A stretch of 64,000 bases of DNA from Symsagittifera roscoffensis (Eukaryota; Xenacoelomorpha; Acoela; Convolutidae): positions 15,350,660-15,414,659 of the forward strand of contig NC_087069.1 of NCBI RefSeq assembly GCF_963678635.1, written 5' to 3'. The notes beneath the pieces are model-generated. The model was given only the letters and a program-made list of their open reading frames with translations, was not told the DNA's origin and ran no database searches. Numbering within the stretch: position 1 is the stretch's first letter; every line of letters starts with the position of its first letter. Shown piece after piece: positions 43,801 through 55,500 of the stretch. The position numbers were made by a program, and so were the translations under genes.

Positions 43801-44833
43801 AAGATACATTTAAAAAATATTATTATTGGGAATCCGAGTTACGTGTGAAAGGGCCATAGTATGATATCTCGTTTGACCTCCTTTGAGATTTCCTTGAGGA
43901 AAAAAATTATGGAATTCAGAGAATTTCGAAAAAAAAACTAACATGCAATAACTTTTTCAATTTTGTTTATTTTACCAATTTTCCTGTTGTTTTTTTTCCA
44001 ATGAAAGGCGATGAAATTAGTGAATGAGATGATATAATAGCTAAAATAGTGACTAAACTGCTGGCGAATTCAGTTAAATTTTTATTTTTACATGCGAGCT
44101 AAAGAGCGTAGTTAAATGTTACGAATCAACTTTTTTTCTAACCCAACTCGCAAATAAAAGTGCTCATTTGGTGGCAATTTTGCTCTATAATATTGGCAAA
44201 TAAGTGGTTTTTGTTGAATCTGCTTTGCTTGTGGCTCTTACCTTTTTTAGAGCTACTTTTTACGAGTTGCAGCTTCGCTTTTGTGTTGTTCCCTCATTCT
44301 ATCTCTTTTATGAGATTCGTTCAGCCTTATTTTACGAAGTACAGTTTTGCGTAAGTGACAAATTATCACAATAGGAATAAGAAAAGAGCCAAATCATGTT
44401 TTGATTGAGGTATCTTGAGCTCTTGGATATCTGAAAAATTGTGATAGGTAAAAATCCCATAATTAGAACCAACCAACTCAACTAACTAGCCTCTGTTAAA
44501 ATATCTACGCTAAGAAGTGGCTATATAAGAAAAAAAAACAGATTTTTGTTTGTGAAGCTGAATATGGATTTAATGGTGATATTAGATAGCTTTTGATTAC
44601 TTTGGGAAATAACCTCATTGCATAAAAATAGTTTATTTAATTTGTTTTTGAGTTTTCTGTTGTCAGATATGTTTTTATAACGGGAAATTGTTCAAGGTTC
44701 TACGAGTTCAAGTCTGGTGGTGACAGGGGTTGTTTTCATCGACCTCAAATTCTTCGACTCAATTGGAAGCGACAGAAGTTTGACTTATCGCGAGGCTTCC
44801 AAGTTGGTTCACACTAATTACTCGCGAAAATAA
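40809..44833 (+). CDS. J-like / ankyrin / PARP-ART-like protein, paralogue 2
   Basis: Exons 40809-41206, 42445-43026, 43425-43622 and 44697-44833 mirror paralogue 1; the last three are the same length in both (582, 198 and 137 bases) with the same phases. The product would be 437 residues with the same J-like, ankyrin and ART-like segments, including WHGT, SLIYAGHPTYSE and EDSEWRV. Exon 1 carries one extra base within a run of seven A near 41146-41152, compared with paralogue 1, which puts the end of that exon out of frame. It is either a sequencing slip in a homopolymer or a real disabling change; everything else is open. An AATAAA lies about 182 bases past the stop. The last part of exon 2 is almost identical to paralogue 1, a sign of gene conversion. 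Confidence 0.75.
41400..42060 (+). repeat. Degenerate minisatellite in intron 1 of paralogue 2
   Basis: About eight drifted units of 80-90 bp. Each has TTTTTGCTCATTGATGGCTA, then a TTTCCAAATTTTTGTT-like stretch, then AAGGCAAAGCG. Clear units start near 41408, 41494, 41655, 41738, 41827, 41890 and 41980. The intron of paralogue 1 does not show the array. Confidence 0.75.
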
Positions 44834-46947
44834 ACTGCTTATCTGGATCGTTAGATGAAAAGTGACATGAAGTTGTAAAATAGTGCTTTTAAGTACTGAG
44901 ATTTTTCTATTCTATGCTTTATCAAATAATTTGAATTTAATTGAACGTTTTATATGGATCCCACTAACTTCAATTTTAGATAATGGGCTCTAAATTTTAA
45001 AAACTTTTCGTTGAAATAAATATGTAGATTTTTTTGAGCCAAACAATTCTTGAAACTGAATGAAAAGAAGTGTAGTTAAACCTACGTGAACATTCGTTCA
45101 TTGTGATTTCAAAAAGGCTGCTGCTTTACCGAGCTAAAATAATTGTGAAATTTTCTTGAAATATTTCTATCCTTTTCCGATTCTCTTAGCTAAATTTAAC
45201 ATAATATTAACTGAGAGGTGCTATTAACCATTTTATTCAAAAATTAGATTTTGCTCTAATTATTTTAATAGAATTTTTAGTTTTTATGGTTTTTATTTTA
45301 AGTTAATTTTCTTATTATAATTAGGTCTTTGTAACGCTGGTCTTCGAAGCAATTTTTTTTCTGTTAACCTTATTTATATGGATCAACTCTAAATTATTGG
45401 CTCAAAACTTAGTTTGGGTTGCATGACATGAGAATTCGCCAAATTTTTCTGTCAGATAAAACAAACTCACTTGTTACGCTTGCGATTATCACAGCGTTAT
45501 CAAATCGAAATGTTGAATTTACGTGTTAAAGAAAATCAATCGAACCATTTGGTAAATTCTGTTATTTCATCAGCAACAGATATATTTTGAATGTCTGTTT
45601 TTTTTCGAAGTTTGTTTATTGTAGTCGGCTTACACACTTATTTTGCTAAATTTGGTATTAAAAGTATTGGCCTTATTAACTGATATTGTGCCGTTTTATG
45701 GCTAAAAAGTTTACAATGCGTGCGCGTGTGGTTTTGTGTTTGTGTGAGTTTGGAGACTTGGAATTTTTGAGTTTTTTTTTCGACTCTGCGGTTGTTCACT
45801 TACTTTTTGTCTGCTAGATTGTCAGGCTATCTTTGTGTTAGTATCTTTTTTTATATTAAATCAGGTAGCGTAATATAATCATCGGAATGGGTCAAGTAAT
45901 ATATCATATTATAACCCTTCCAGTGTGAGTCGAACGATTTTAAAGTGTTTTCTATCATTGGTCCCATTAATGAGAAAAACCGCTCTGAAATTTTTGAGTT
46001 TAAATTTAATTTCGAGCGATTATAAGACATCATCGCTGGCTTTACTCGCTCAGAAGTAGACTAAAACTTTTATTTAAATAGTGAAAAACTTAGTTTTTCT
46101 TCCAGAAAATTAGTTCTGGACTTTTATTTAGCGCCTCCTTTGCAATAAATTATTTTAGAATTCAAAATTTTATTCTGCAAAAAATCAAGTACAGTTGTTG
46201 AAATTTTTAAATTTTTTTCGAAAAGAACTGTTGTCAAGTATGTCTAATTCTCTAACGTTAATGTTATACCCGTTCGTTTTGTTTTCTCGTCACATGGCGC
46301 ACAAAACACGACACTAATTTGAAAAAAAAAACTACATTTTTTGTAGTTTTTTTTAACATGGTCGGAACATTCTGTCCAAATTGCCCATCAACCAGCTATC
46401 ATTCCTTGGTTCATCATTGATCGGATCAATTTCGTTCTGCGTGTTTAATACGCAAAATTAGGTACCCTGGAAACTGTATCCGCAAAATAAAGTACTCTGG
46501 AGATTATATGAGGTTGAGTGATTATCATATCCAAGCCCTTTCTGTGGTGATTAGGACTGCAAAAATAATCCAATTTGCAATTTTTTTCCTTGACCAGAAA
46601 AGGCGTTATAATATTTTTTGTTTTGACTAATGTTACTGACTAATTTTGAAGACTGTGCTTTAGCCTACTTTTGTTAAAATGCGTTAACTAATTTTTTAGT
46701 TACCCGTTTTTAAGGCTTAGTTGTTTCCCCTTGACGCGACACGACACATTTTGGGGAATACAAAATAAATCTCTGTGTAACGGAATTTTCTGACCATTTG
46801 CTCAGTTCCCAAATGTATTCTATTACTTGTATGAAATATTTTTATTACATGTCCTATTTTTCATTTTGCTCTAATATCTAATATAATCAATATGTTCTAA
46901 TAACCAACTCGCGGACCTCTAACCACTTTCAGTGTTTTTTTTTTCAG
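44834..46947 (+). other. 3' flank of paralogue 2 and intergenic DNA
   Basis: About 44834-45330 is related to the 3' flank of paralogue 1. The remainder is AT-rich without a gene. A hairpin of AAAAAACTACA and TGTAGTTTTTT lies near 46323-46354. A 33-bp direct repeat (CGCAAAATTAGGTACCCTGG and CGCAAAATAAAGTACTCTGG) lies at about 46452-46505. The stretch ends in a T run plus CAG acceptor (AG at 46946-46947), 71 bases before the next ATG. Confidence 0.5.
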
Positions 46948-47018
46948 GTTGAATGGTCATTTTGAACTCTTGAAAGTTTCGAGGTTTATCCTGGATAAAT
47001 TAGTGTTGAACAGACAAA

Positions 47019-48087
47019 ATGAGTGACACTGAAGCAATAATCCGACTGCCGCTCATTTTCCAGGTGGACAGTTGCGTGAACACAATCATGAGCGACTTCT
47101 ACAACTACCATTTCATACCTTCAGTGGTGCAGGAAATATTCGCAGTTCCTGTAATTTTAATTCTCCTCGTTTGCACGTGTATTTTGATTACATGGCGAAA
47201 TAATTACTTGTTGGCGTATTACAGCTCCGTTATCTCTTTTCTATGCATTCTTTTTTCGTTCGAAACTTGTCTGAAGTTTCTTAACATAGTATCAGAAAGT
47301 GTTTCCTCGAAAAACGAAAGTGGCGACCTAATTTGGCACTGGAGTCAAACAGTTTTAATCCTGTTGTTTTCTGGCTGCTTTTTAACAGCATCGTATATAG
47401 TTAACCCATTTTTGGGCGTCAAATATTGTCCAGTTTGGTTCTTTCTAGTTTACATGCCTACTTTTCTATTTATATTTCTTCCTAGTTGGGCTCAAATTAT
47501 TTCATTAGTTTTGTTTTTCTCAGTAGCCCCTTTGGCACCCGTTTTTATTCTTATCAAACACGAAGGATCTGATTATTACAGGAAAGCAAGACAGCTCTTC
47601 AATCTTTCAGCTAACACAGGTCATTTTGAGTTTTTAATTGGATATCTTTTGGCAAATGTCGATCGCAATTTCGTCTTCAATATTCTGATTCTATACTGGT
47701 GCTGTCATCAAGGATACTCAACTATACCGACTTTATTCGACTATATTACGCAATACGCCGACAACTCAGGCACGAGAAATGAACAATCTTCGTTAATGCA
47801 TGAACAAATTCCGCCGACGAATGAAAATATACACGATGAGAATAACCATGATTTCGCCGTTTCTCCTGCGAGTGAAATAGAAATAGTTACTATCAAATTA
47901 GTTTTTAGGAGTTTTGTGCTTAACTGCACTAAATCGTGGGCTTTGATAGCATCTACGAGTGCAGTTTTGACTAGAGTGGCGAAATTGTTGGATCGAGTTT
48001 TGTCGTTTTTACTCGAGACGAGAAATGAAGAAGAGGATTTTGGAACGTTTTGTGCTTTGCTGTACTTAATTGCTTCAATACAATCAC
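47019..48087 (+). CDS. TRC8/RNF139/RNF145-like membrane protein, first coding exon
   Basis: The exon runs from an ATG to a strong donor (CAATCAC then GTAAGAG at 48088) and encodes 356 residues. Hydrophobic segments lie near residues 42-58, 64-82, 110-130, 139-156, 158-179 and 204-228, so it is a multi-pass membrane protein. IRLPLIFQVDS at the N-terminus and EEDFGTFCALLYLIASIQS at the end resemble the TRC8 N-terminal domain of RNF139 and RNF145, ER-membrane ubiquitin ligases with sterol-sensing-like regions. The RING finger would be encoded downstream and is not seen in this window. A Gln/Asn-rich loop at about 250-285 looks lineage-specific. The assignment is from memory of family motifs. Confidence 0.6.
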
Positions 48088-48599
48088 GTAAGAGTATCTA
48101 AATTTTCAAAAATTGTTTATTTGTTGGCTTACGTTTGATTTTGAAAAAAGTCTATTTTGTTTCCATTGATATTAGTGGATAATTTAAATTTATAAAGCAA
48201 TCCCTACGAAATCAAAAACCATTATTTTAGTTTAAGCTTTTACACTCCCTTGGTATATATCACTGTTTGTTTTGACAACGCCTTGCGAAAATGTTCGATC
48301 TTTTTTTGTAAGTTGACCAAATTTAGTTTGAGAAGTCTCCATAATTTTAACTAGAAAAAGACAAGTCCAAAACGCCGTTGTATTGCAATTTTTGGAGGGT
48401 TTGACAATCTATCTATCTATCTGTCTATTATCTATCTATCTGTTATCTTTTATCTATTATATAATTAAATGCGGGTTTCACTATCTCGCCTTGCTTAAGC
48501 TTTTTCAACGTATTGTTTTTGCATGTTTAGCGAATGATTTTTTGCACGTTTAAGCTATATCGTATCTTGCAATGCTTAAAAAATTTTTTCGATTTTCTA
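48088..48599 (+). other. Intron start and leader of the second repeat locus
   Basis: AT-rich DNA. From about 48408 it shows TCTATC microsatellite, then the same leader (TTCACTATCTCGCC, TTTTTCAACGTATT, AGCTATATCGTAT) as at 36600-36720. Confidence 0.6.
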
Positions 48600-49640
48600 G
48601 CTTGTTTGTTTTTTTTTAGTTTGAAATTAGCCACCCAAAAGTGTGATGCTATCGGGTTACCCTAGGGGTTACAAACTGTGCCTTCAAATTTGAATACCCA
48701 AATCTTTTTTACTTTACGAGATACAATGATTCTTCGGATCTTTTCAAGTTTTTTCATAAAAATAAGAATCAAAAATTCCAGAAAAAGTGAAATTCCCAAC
48801 CATGTAGTTGGGTGCTTTCAGGGTACTCTCAAGGGTTGCAAAGGTTGCCTCTGAATGTGACTGCTCAAGTCCTTTTAGTTCCCGAGATTTGACGTTTTTT
48901 ATGATTTTTTCAAAGAAATTATATATTAAAAGCATAACAAAAATTGAAATTCTCAACCCTTGATTTTTGAGTGCTGTCAGAATACTTCCAGGATTTCCAC
49001 ATTTTGCCTTAAAATATGACTGCTCAATTTTTTTTTAATATCCGAAATATGACGTTTCTTAAGATTTTCAAAAAATTTTTATTATCTTAGATATAAAAAA
49101 TAAAAAATTTAACAAAAGTTGAAATTCTGATTTTTATAGTGTTAGTTGCTGTCAGGGTACTCCCAGGCAGTGTAAATCTTGCCTCCAAATGTGACTGCTC
49201 AAATGCTATTAGTTTTCGAGATATGACGTGTTTTCAAAATTTGAAATTTCGAACCCAAAAGTGGGTTGTTCTCAGGGTACTATCAGAGGGTGCAGATCTT
49301 GCTTCAAAATTTGTTTGTTCAAATCATCTTAGTTTCTGAGATATGCCGTTTTTGTTTTTTCAATTTTTTTTCTAAAATCTAAGATCCAAAATAATTTCCA
49401 AGTTCGAAATAGTTAGCACAATGGCGGGGTGCTCTCAAAGGTAACCTGAGGATGTTTGTCTGTACTCCAATAATGACTGCTCAACTCCTTGTGCTTCCTT
49501 AGATATGAAGTTTTTATCCTTTTTGAAAGTCTTCAAAAGTTATAATTCAATTAAACACTTTTCAAAATTTGAAATTTTCGACCCTTGGTGGGGTGGTCAG
49601 ATTACTTCCAGCGGATGCATATATGGCCTCTCATACTAAT
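48600..49640 (+). repeat. Degenerate ~165-bp tandem array, locus 2
   Basis: Six or so drifted units of the array at 36765-38070. The word (G/T)TAGTTTTCGAGATATGACG, in variant forms, falls near 48710, 48873, 49030, 49208, 49329 and 49490. It lies in the presumed first intron of the TRC8-like gene. Confidence 0.8.
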
Positions 49641-50020
49641 ATTTTACAATAAAAAAGTGATATTTTAAAATCAATTACGCTGGATTATGTCTCCCATTTA
49701 TCATTTAGCAATAGAAAATTATTTCATTTTTTATATGGAAGGTGCAGTCGTATCCTGTCGTCTATTTCAGGGTTTTGTTATAAAAACCTTTAATCAAAAC
49801 TATTTTTATCGTTCAAATGTGAAATCAAAAGCGTTGTTAGATTCTCCCGTACTTCTTTACGGTTGCATTTATTTCGCTGTTTTTTTTCATATAATTTATG
49901 TATAAGCAACTTATATTTATATTTGACTCGTGGCTTCATTAAAATTTGTGTATATTGGCGCCTCTAGAAAAAAATGTTGTTCGTATAAATTCGTTGTCAT
50001 TAATTAGTACCAATGGGGAG

Positions 50021-50273
50021 GGGGCAGGGCGCTCACACTTCTCACATCCGCAACTGCCTATTATACCACCCTCAACCAGAGCCCTCTTTTAACTTATATC
50101 GCCAAGTTTTTCACTGTTTGCGTAGACCTGGCCTACTTGACCCCGGATGAACAATACTCTCGTTTCCTGAAGAACTGTCTGATCATGCTGGTGGGTATCC
50201 TCCACTTCTCTCACATGTCATCCCAGTCTGTAGTGGAGGCAATGGGAGCCACAAATAACAGGAGGCCAATCAG
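50021..50273 (+). CDS. Candidate downstream exon of the TRC8-like gene
   Basis: This stretch is richer in G and C than its surroundings. It is open in one + frame and ends at a donor-like CAG then GTGCAG. The peptide contains LTPDEQYSRFLKNCLIMLVG followed by ILHFSHMSSQSVVEAMGA. That parallels the RNF139/RNF145 stretch just after the part encoded at 47019-48087 (LKPEERLIRLSRN, then LLHFIH, then LMSLSA, from memory). An acceptor at 50019-50020 would keep phase with the upstream donor but has a poor pyrimidine tract, and the first 35 residues have no counterpart in the family. It may be a true exon or a fragment of a paralogue. Confidence 0.4.
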
Positions 50274-50572
50274 GTGCAGTTGAATAGTGATGTCCATTGA
50301 AGTATACAATTGGAGACATTACTTAAAGAACCCCCCCCCCTCGATAAAAAGTCCCTGTCACCTTCCCCCACTTTAGAAGTTTTTCCTTTTCGTTGTAGAT
50401 TTAAACGCTATAATGGCTAAATGCACGATTTTACAATGCAAGGCATGAAAAGTAAATTGGAACCTGATCTAAACTACATTTTATGATTGGATAAATTAGA
50501 TATTTTACCAATGTAAAGTATTTAATATTAACCAATCATGATCCATCTAACTAACAATCCACTTATTTGTAA

Positions 50573-50600
50573 GTGCTGAAATTACTTGTAATTTCAGCAC
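50573..50600 (+). repeat. Perfect 13-bp palindrome with 2-base loop
   Basis: GTGCTGAAATTAC is followed by TT and then its exact reverse complement. It lies near the start of the A-rich element, possibly in its 5' LTR or at its border. Confidence 0.8.
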
Positions 50601-52120
50601 CAGAGAGATTTGAATTTAACTTAGAAATTAGGTGAACTCTCCCGAGTACTTCAGCAGCCGCAATAAACCAGTATACCCTAGATCTATTGAGCCTAGCAGA
50701 GACTAGTTAAACAACCTGAGACTAGATAGTATAAGAGTAAGATTAGGATCGGTATTAGACTAAGAAGTTGCACGAATCTATCCGGCCGAAAATAAGATAG
50801 CGTGACGAGCAGACGGTGTACCCTATCCGAAATTACTCTATGAGTTATACCCATCGGTCCTAACTCATCTGGTGCGACCATAAGTCTCGAACAAGACCTT
50901 AATAGCTTAGAATTAACCAATAATAGATTAGAATTTAGACAAAACATTTACAAAATGTTATACGACAATAATTTAATCGAAATGTCTCTACGACTCAATA
51001 GATCATAGCCAATATTCCGAACGATAACAGAACTACCCGGAATTGGAAGAAGACCTCGAACCAGAGACGACATACGACAAAGCAGAAACTTACCATATAG
51101 TTATATGATAGTTCGGCAAAAGCCAGAACAAACTTTTGTATTTAGAATACTACTAGCAATGAATTTAGATTTTCATTTGCAAACATAAAATTTTGAAGTC
51201 AATCTTCAAAATCATTTCAGGCGCTAAACAAAATTATTAATATACAATAACGATTGATAAAAAGATCTCAGATCGTTTTCCTAAATTCTGCAGTAATATA
51301 CAAAACATGTTTGAAAAATATTTATTGAAAAATCAAAATAAAAATTAGTAGCATGACAATAAATGGTTAGTAATCATAAATCATCCTGTTGTTCCAGCTT
51401 CATCGCCTAAACATAACAGCATTCATAAGCTCACTAATATCATAAAAATACTAAATTTATTCTTTGCACAAATTTAAAACATTTTAAACTTAAATTCACT
51501 TAATTTTAAAATCAGATCATCAAGGCTTATCCTTGGATCTTAAATCATTTTCTATTTAATTAAATTTAAAACTTGATCATCAAGGCCTATCCTTGGATCA
51601 AAAAGAACAACTTTGTTCTCCCCCACCCACTTAACTAGTGTCTAACGACCTCAAACGTCGATTCACTATCCAACCCTTTCTAAAAACCCAGGACTAATAG
51701 AAATTTTTGAACAAAACTAATCATTCAAATTAGGATAAACAGTGAAGAACTTCGGTTATTCATCCTTCACTTGATCCCCCCTCTTACCAGACCCAGGATA
51801 AATCTTAAACTTAGTAAGTTTAAAATAGTATCTAACGAACTACTCGCGTTCTAATTATACCTGAACCTTGTGGATCGATTTACTATTCTCCAACCCTGAA
51901 CACAATCACTACCCTTAAGTAAGATTAAGTAAGTTAACACCTTAGCTTATACTATCCACGAGAAAGTATAAAATCATTCTTCGGAATCGATATACTTTTC
52001 TCCCCAACCCTGAACAAATAGACCCAGGTTAGGCTAACAAATAAATCGTAAGGACTAACAGTTCAGTTTAAGCAAATAGAAATCATTTAAAAACCTTTTG
52101 CATCCGTCATCCTAAACCTT
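50601..52120 (+). other. 5' LTR/leader region of the A-rich element
   Basis: No credible gene. Two related 20-base hairpin words (ATCAAGGCTTATCCTTGGAT at about 51518 and ATCAAGGCCTATCCTTGGAT at about 51574) lie 56 bases apart. CCCAACCCTGAACA-type phrases recur near 51890 and 52000. These may be packaging or leader structures. No primer-binding site was recognised. Confidence 0.45.
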
Positions 52121-52588
52121 ATGTCATTTAAAAACCTAGGAAATAAACAAACAATCGTTTTACACAATTGTGAAATAGATAACAAAAAATACGACCTTGT
52201 AATCACACCTCATACACAAACAATTGGATACATTAGAACAAAACGACAAACATTAAAGAGAAAAATAATAACTAAACAAAGACAAATAACACGAAAAAGA
52301 TTTTCAAAAAATCGAAACGCATTTTCAGAATCAGAAACCAACAGTTTAGACGAAATTTATAAACTAAAAGAATCAATAGATAAAAATTGCCCAATTCACG
52401 ATCAATTATATTTCTCTGACTCAGAAACAACTTCAAATTCATCAAAAAGAGGAAAAAGAAGAATAAAAAAGCAGTATAAACACAAACCAGTACATTTGTA
52501 CAATTGGAATCAACCAATTAGACACATTGATAGTTACATATTAACAGTCATCGAACGAAAAAATGAGCTCAACGCACACCCCAGGTGA
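52121..52588 (+). CDS. Small basic ORF upstream of Gag
   Basis: A 155-residue ORF from an ATG that ends 26 bases into the Gag ORF, in another frame. Residues 35-70 and 108-125 are Lys/Arg-rich (KRQTLKRKIITKQRQITRKR), with a Ser/Glu-rich stretch between. No known domain was recognised. Position and charge suggest a nucleic-acid-binding accessory protein. It could also be non-coding leader that happens to be open, since the A-rich composition keeps stops of some kinds rare. Confidence 0.45.
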   Translation: MSFKNLGNKQTIVLHNCEIDNKKYDLVITPHTQTIGYIRTKRQTLKRKIITKQRQITRKRFSKNRNAFSESETNSLDEIYKLKESIDKNCPIHDQLYFSDSETTSNSSKRGKRRIKKQYKHKPVHLYNWNQPIRHIDSYILTVIERKNELNAHPR

Positions 52589-55500
52589 AGAAAGTCCAGA
52601 TGATGATGATATCTTCCCCTTTATCGTAGATGCAACCACTGATAGAGGACAGCATATATTCTGCAAAAATTTACTCTTAAATTTGTTTGAACCCGGAATC
52701 AGTCCATGTAAAACAGAGTTCCCAGATGTAAAAATCAAAAGACAAATTATCGATCACTATCTAAAAGATATATGTAACCTAACACAACAATACGGAATCT
52801 ACTCCATAGAATTCAGCTCACCAAACCAGAATCACAGTAAATATATAATTCAAACAGACGACCTTGATTTAGAATTCTCAAAAGTATTCTCAGAATATAT
52901 AAAAAGCATTCAATATCATAACTCACAAAGAGCAAACTCCATATTCACCAATGAAGTTTTTGCGATAATATATAGTTATATCTCGATATTAGAAAACGAA
53001 ATCCAGATACCAAATGTCTCACCGACAGAAACATCTAAACATATAAGAGTACGACATGAAATCACACTACTCTCTAGTTTTCTAAATATAATTAAAGAAA
53101 ATTTCACGAAAGATGAAGTTTCACAACATACAAAACACGACTTACAAAAAATCTTGGCATGGCTCATAATAGATTATTTCACACATAATATTGATTTAAT
53201 TTCACAAGCAAGAAAAAATTTTAGACCCCAAAACTCAAACGATGATACTGCCATCACAGAACAATCAGACTATGTTTGGGACCCCGAATGGTCTCATCCC
53301 GCATCCATAAACTTCCCACAATCAATCTCAAGTCAAGCAATAAGTACGATATCTTATATAAGAGATTATGTACGAGTAATACCATTAACCATTGATGCAA
53401 CACCATTAAACTATAATACATTTTTACCCGATATGCAAAATAATAGTTTAAACTCTACAGTCATACACAATGAAAACCTCAATGGAACTAGGAATCTTAC
53501 TCAACAAGATATCCAGACACCATCACACTTCATAAATGAAGAAATCGTACACACAACAACTACACAACAAAGTATTTCACCAATACGTCCAAACTTAACA
53601 ACACCAAGAAATACAAATCCTTCACAAACACAGGTAACATTACAATCAACCGTTAAACCTTCGGTTGCCCCAAAATATTCACACATGGATTACCAAACAT
53701 ACAGACCCATGACAATACCGCCAAAAACACGCAAAACGTTCACTAGAAACAACTTTGCAGACCATAATTATAATTACACACATCCATCAAAAACAAATTA
53801 TCAACCACGAAAAAATTTTAGTAATTATACAAGATCTCGAAACTGGGATAACCCAATGGCACCACCTAATTCAGTAAATTTCCAAACAAATTTACATCCT
53901 CCACAGGATCGTAGTGAAAACTATCCATTTTGTCAACAAAATAAAAATAAAAAACAAACATCTTATCAAATGGATTACTTATCCTCAGATGATGATTTCT
54001 TACAACCAGATATATTTACACCCTATAATCAAGAATATCGTGGACAAGGAATACAGAAACCACATACATATAATAGAATTTTTTCTCCACAACCAATAGA
54101 TACACAAAACCAACAACCAATTCAACAACAAAACCCAATTAATACACAATCTTTTCAACCAATTCAGCAACAAAACCCAATGATTGCAAAATCGTACCAA
54201 CCAGCACAAATGCAAAATGAAATACCACTCCCATATTATCTTCAACAACACGAAATAACAAGAAATCAACTTTCAAATTTTTCTCAAATGCCAAATGCAG
54301 CAGAATCATTACAAATGACGATGAATCCATACCTTATGGGTGGATCATCAATAACATCAAATAAACCTTTAATGGTATTCACAGGAACAGACCCTGAATA
54401 TTCTGTAGAAGACTATTTAAATGCAGTCACAGCAAATTTGATTTTAAATATAGGACCTGAACCAATTAATACGCCACTACATCAAAACTGGATACATCGA
54501 CGCACAGCGTTAATACAAACAACTCTAGATGGCGCAGCCCAAAAATGGTTTTCAGTATTGCCTATAGAAATAAAATCAAATTGGAAAAGGTTTACACAAG
54601 AATTTTCAAAAATGTTTGACTCCGAAAGAAACAAACAACAACAAAGAGTTTTATGTAATGAAATTCGCAGATTACCAAACGAAACCATCAAGCAATTAGC
54701 AGTACGAATCGAAACACTAGTTCGAAAAGCATATTCATTAAATACACATGACTATAAAAACACAAAGATGACAGAAATCTTAATGATGACCTTAACACCA
54801 CAATTAAGGAAAATAGCAATAAAAAAGAGAGCATACCATCCTTCGTCAATTCGAGAACCCGATTTAGATTTTCGAAAACTAGTAGACAAACTAGAACAAG
54901 CAGAAATCACAATGAAACTCGAAGAAACGGAAAATCTGAAATTACAATACGTTAACAGAATTGAAACAGCTTCCACAAATATAAACAATATACAGGAATC
55001 AGATACAGACCTCGTTGAAAAAATCACTGAAATACTCAATATTTACGAAAAACACCCAAACTTTAAAGGCAAACCATCTTTCAAAAAATGGTGTAATTAT
55101 TGCCGACGATACGGACATAGTATTTCTGAATGTAGACAAAAACAGCAAGACAATCAAAATAAACCTCAAAAATATAAAGAACCAAATAAATCATTCTACC
55201 AATACATGAAAAAAGATCAAAATCTACCGAACAAAACAGTCTACAGCAACAACAGTTCAGGAAAACCACTCCCGAACAATACAAATTATACAAGAAATCA
55301 ATCACCATATAACTCAAGTTATAGAGGAAGATCACCAGAACGAAGAAACACGCAAAATTCATCACAAAATCACTACAATAGACCAAATAGTCAAAATAAC
55401 TACTCCAGATCACATTCAAATACACAACGATTTGTTTCTAGATCTAATTCCCAATCAAGAAATAATTACTACCCAAACAATCAATCACGAAATTCATCAT

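Noticed and set aside
49139-49339. 66-codon frame in the 165-bp array
   Set aside because: Produced by reading through two repeat units; no sign of coding.
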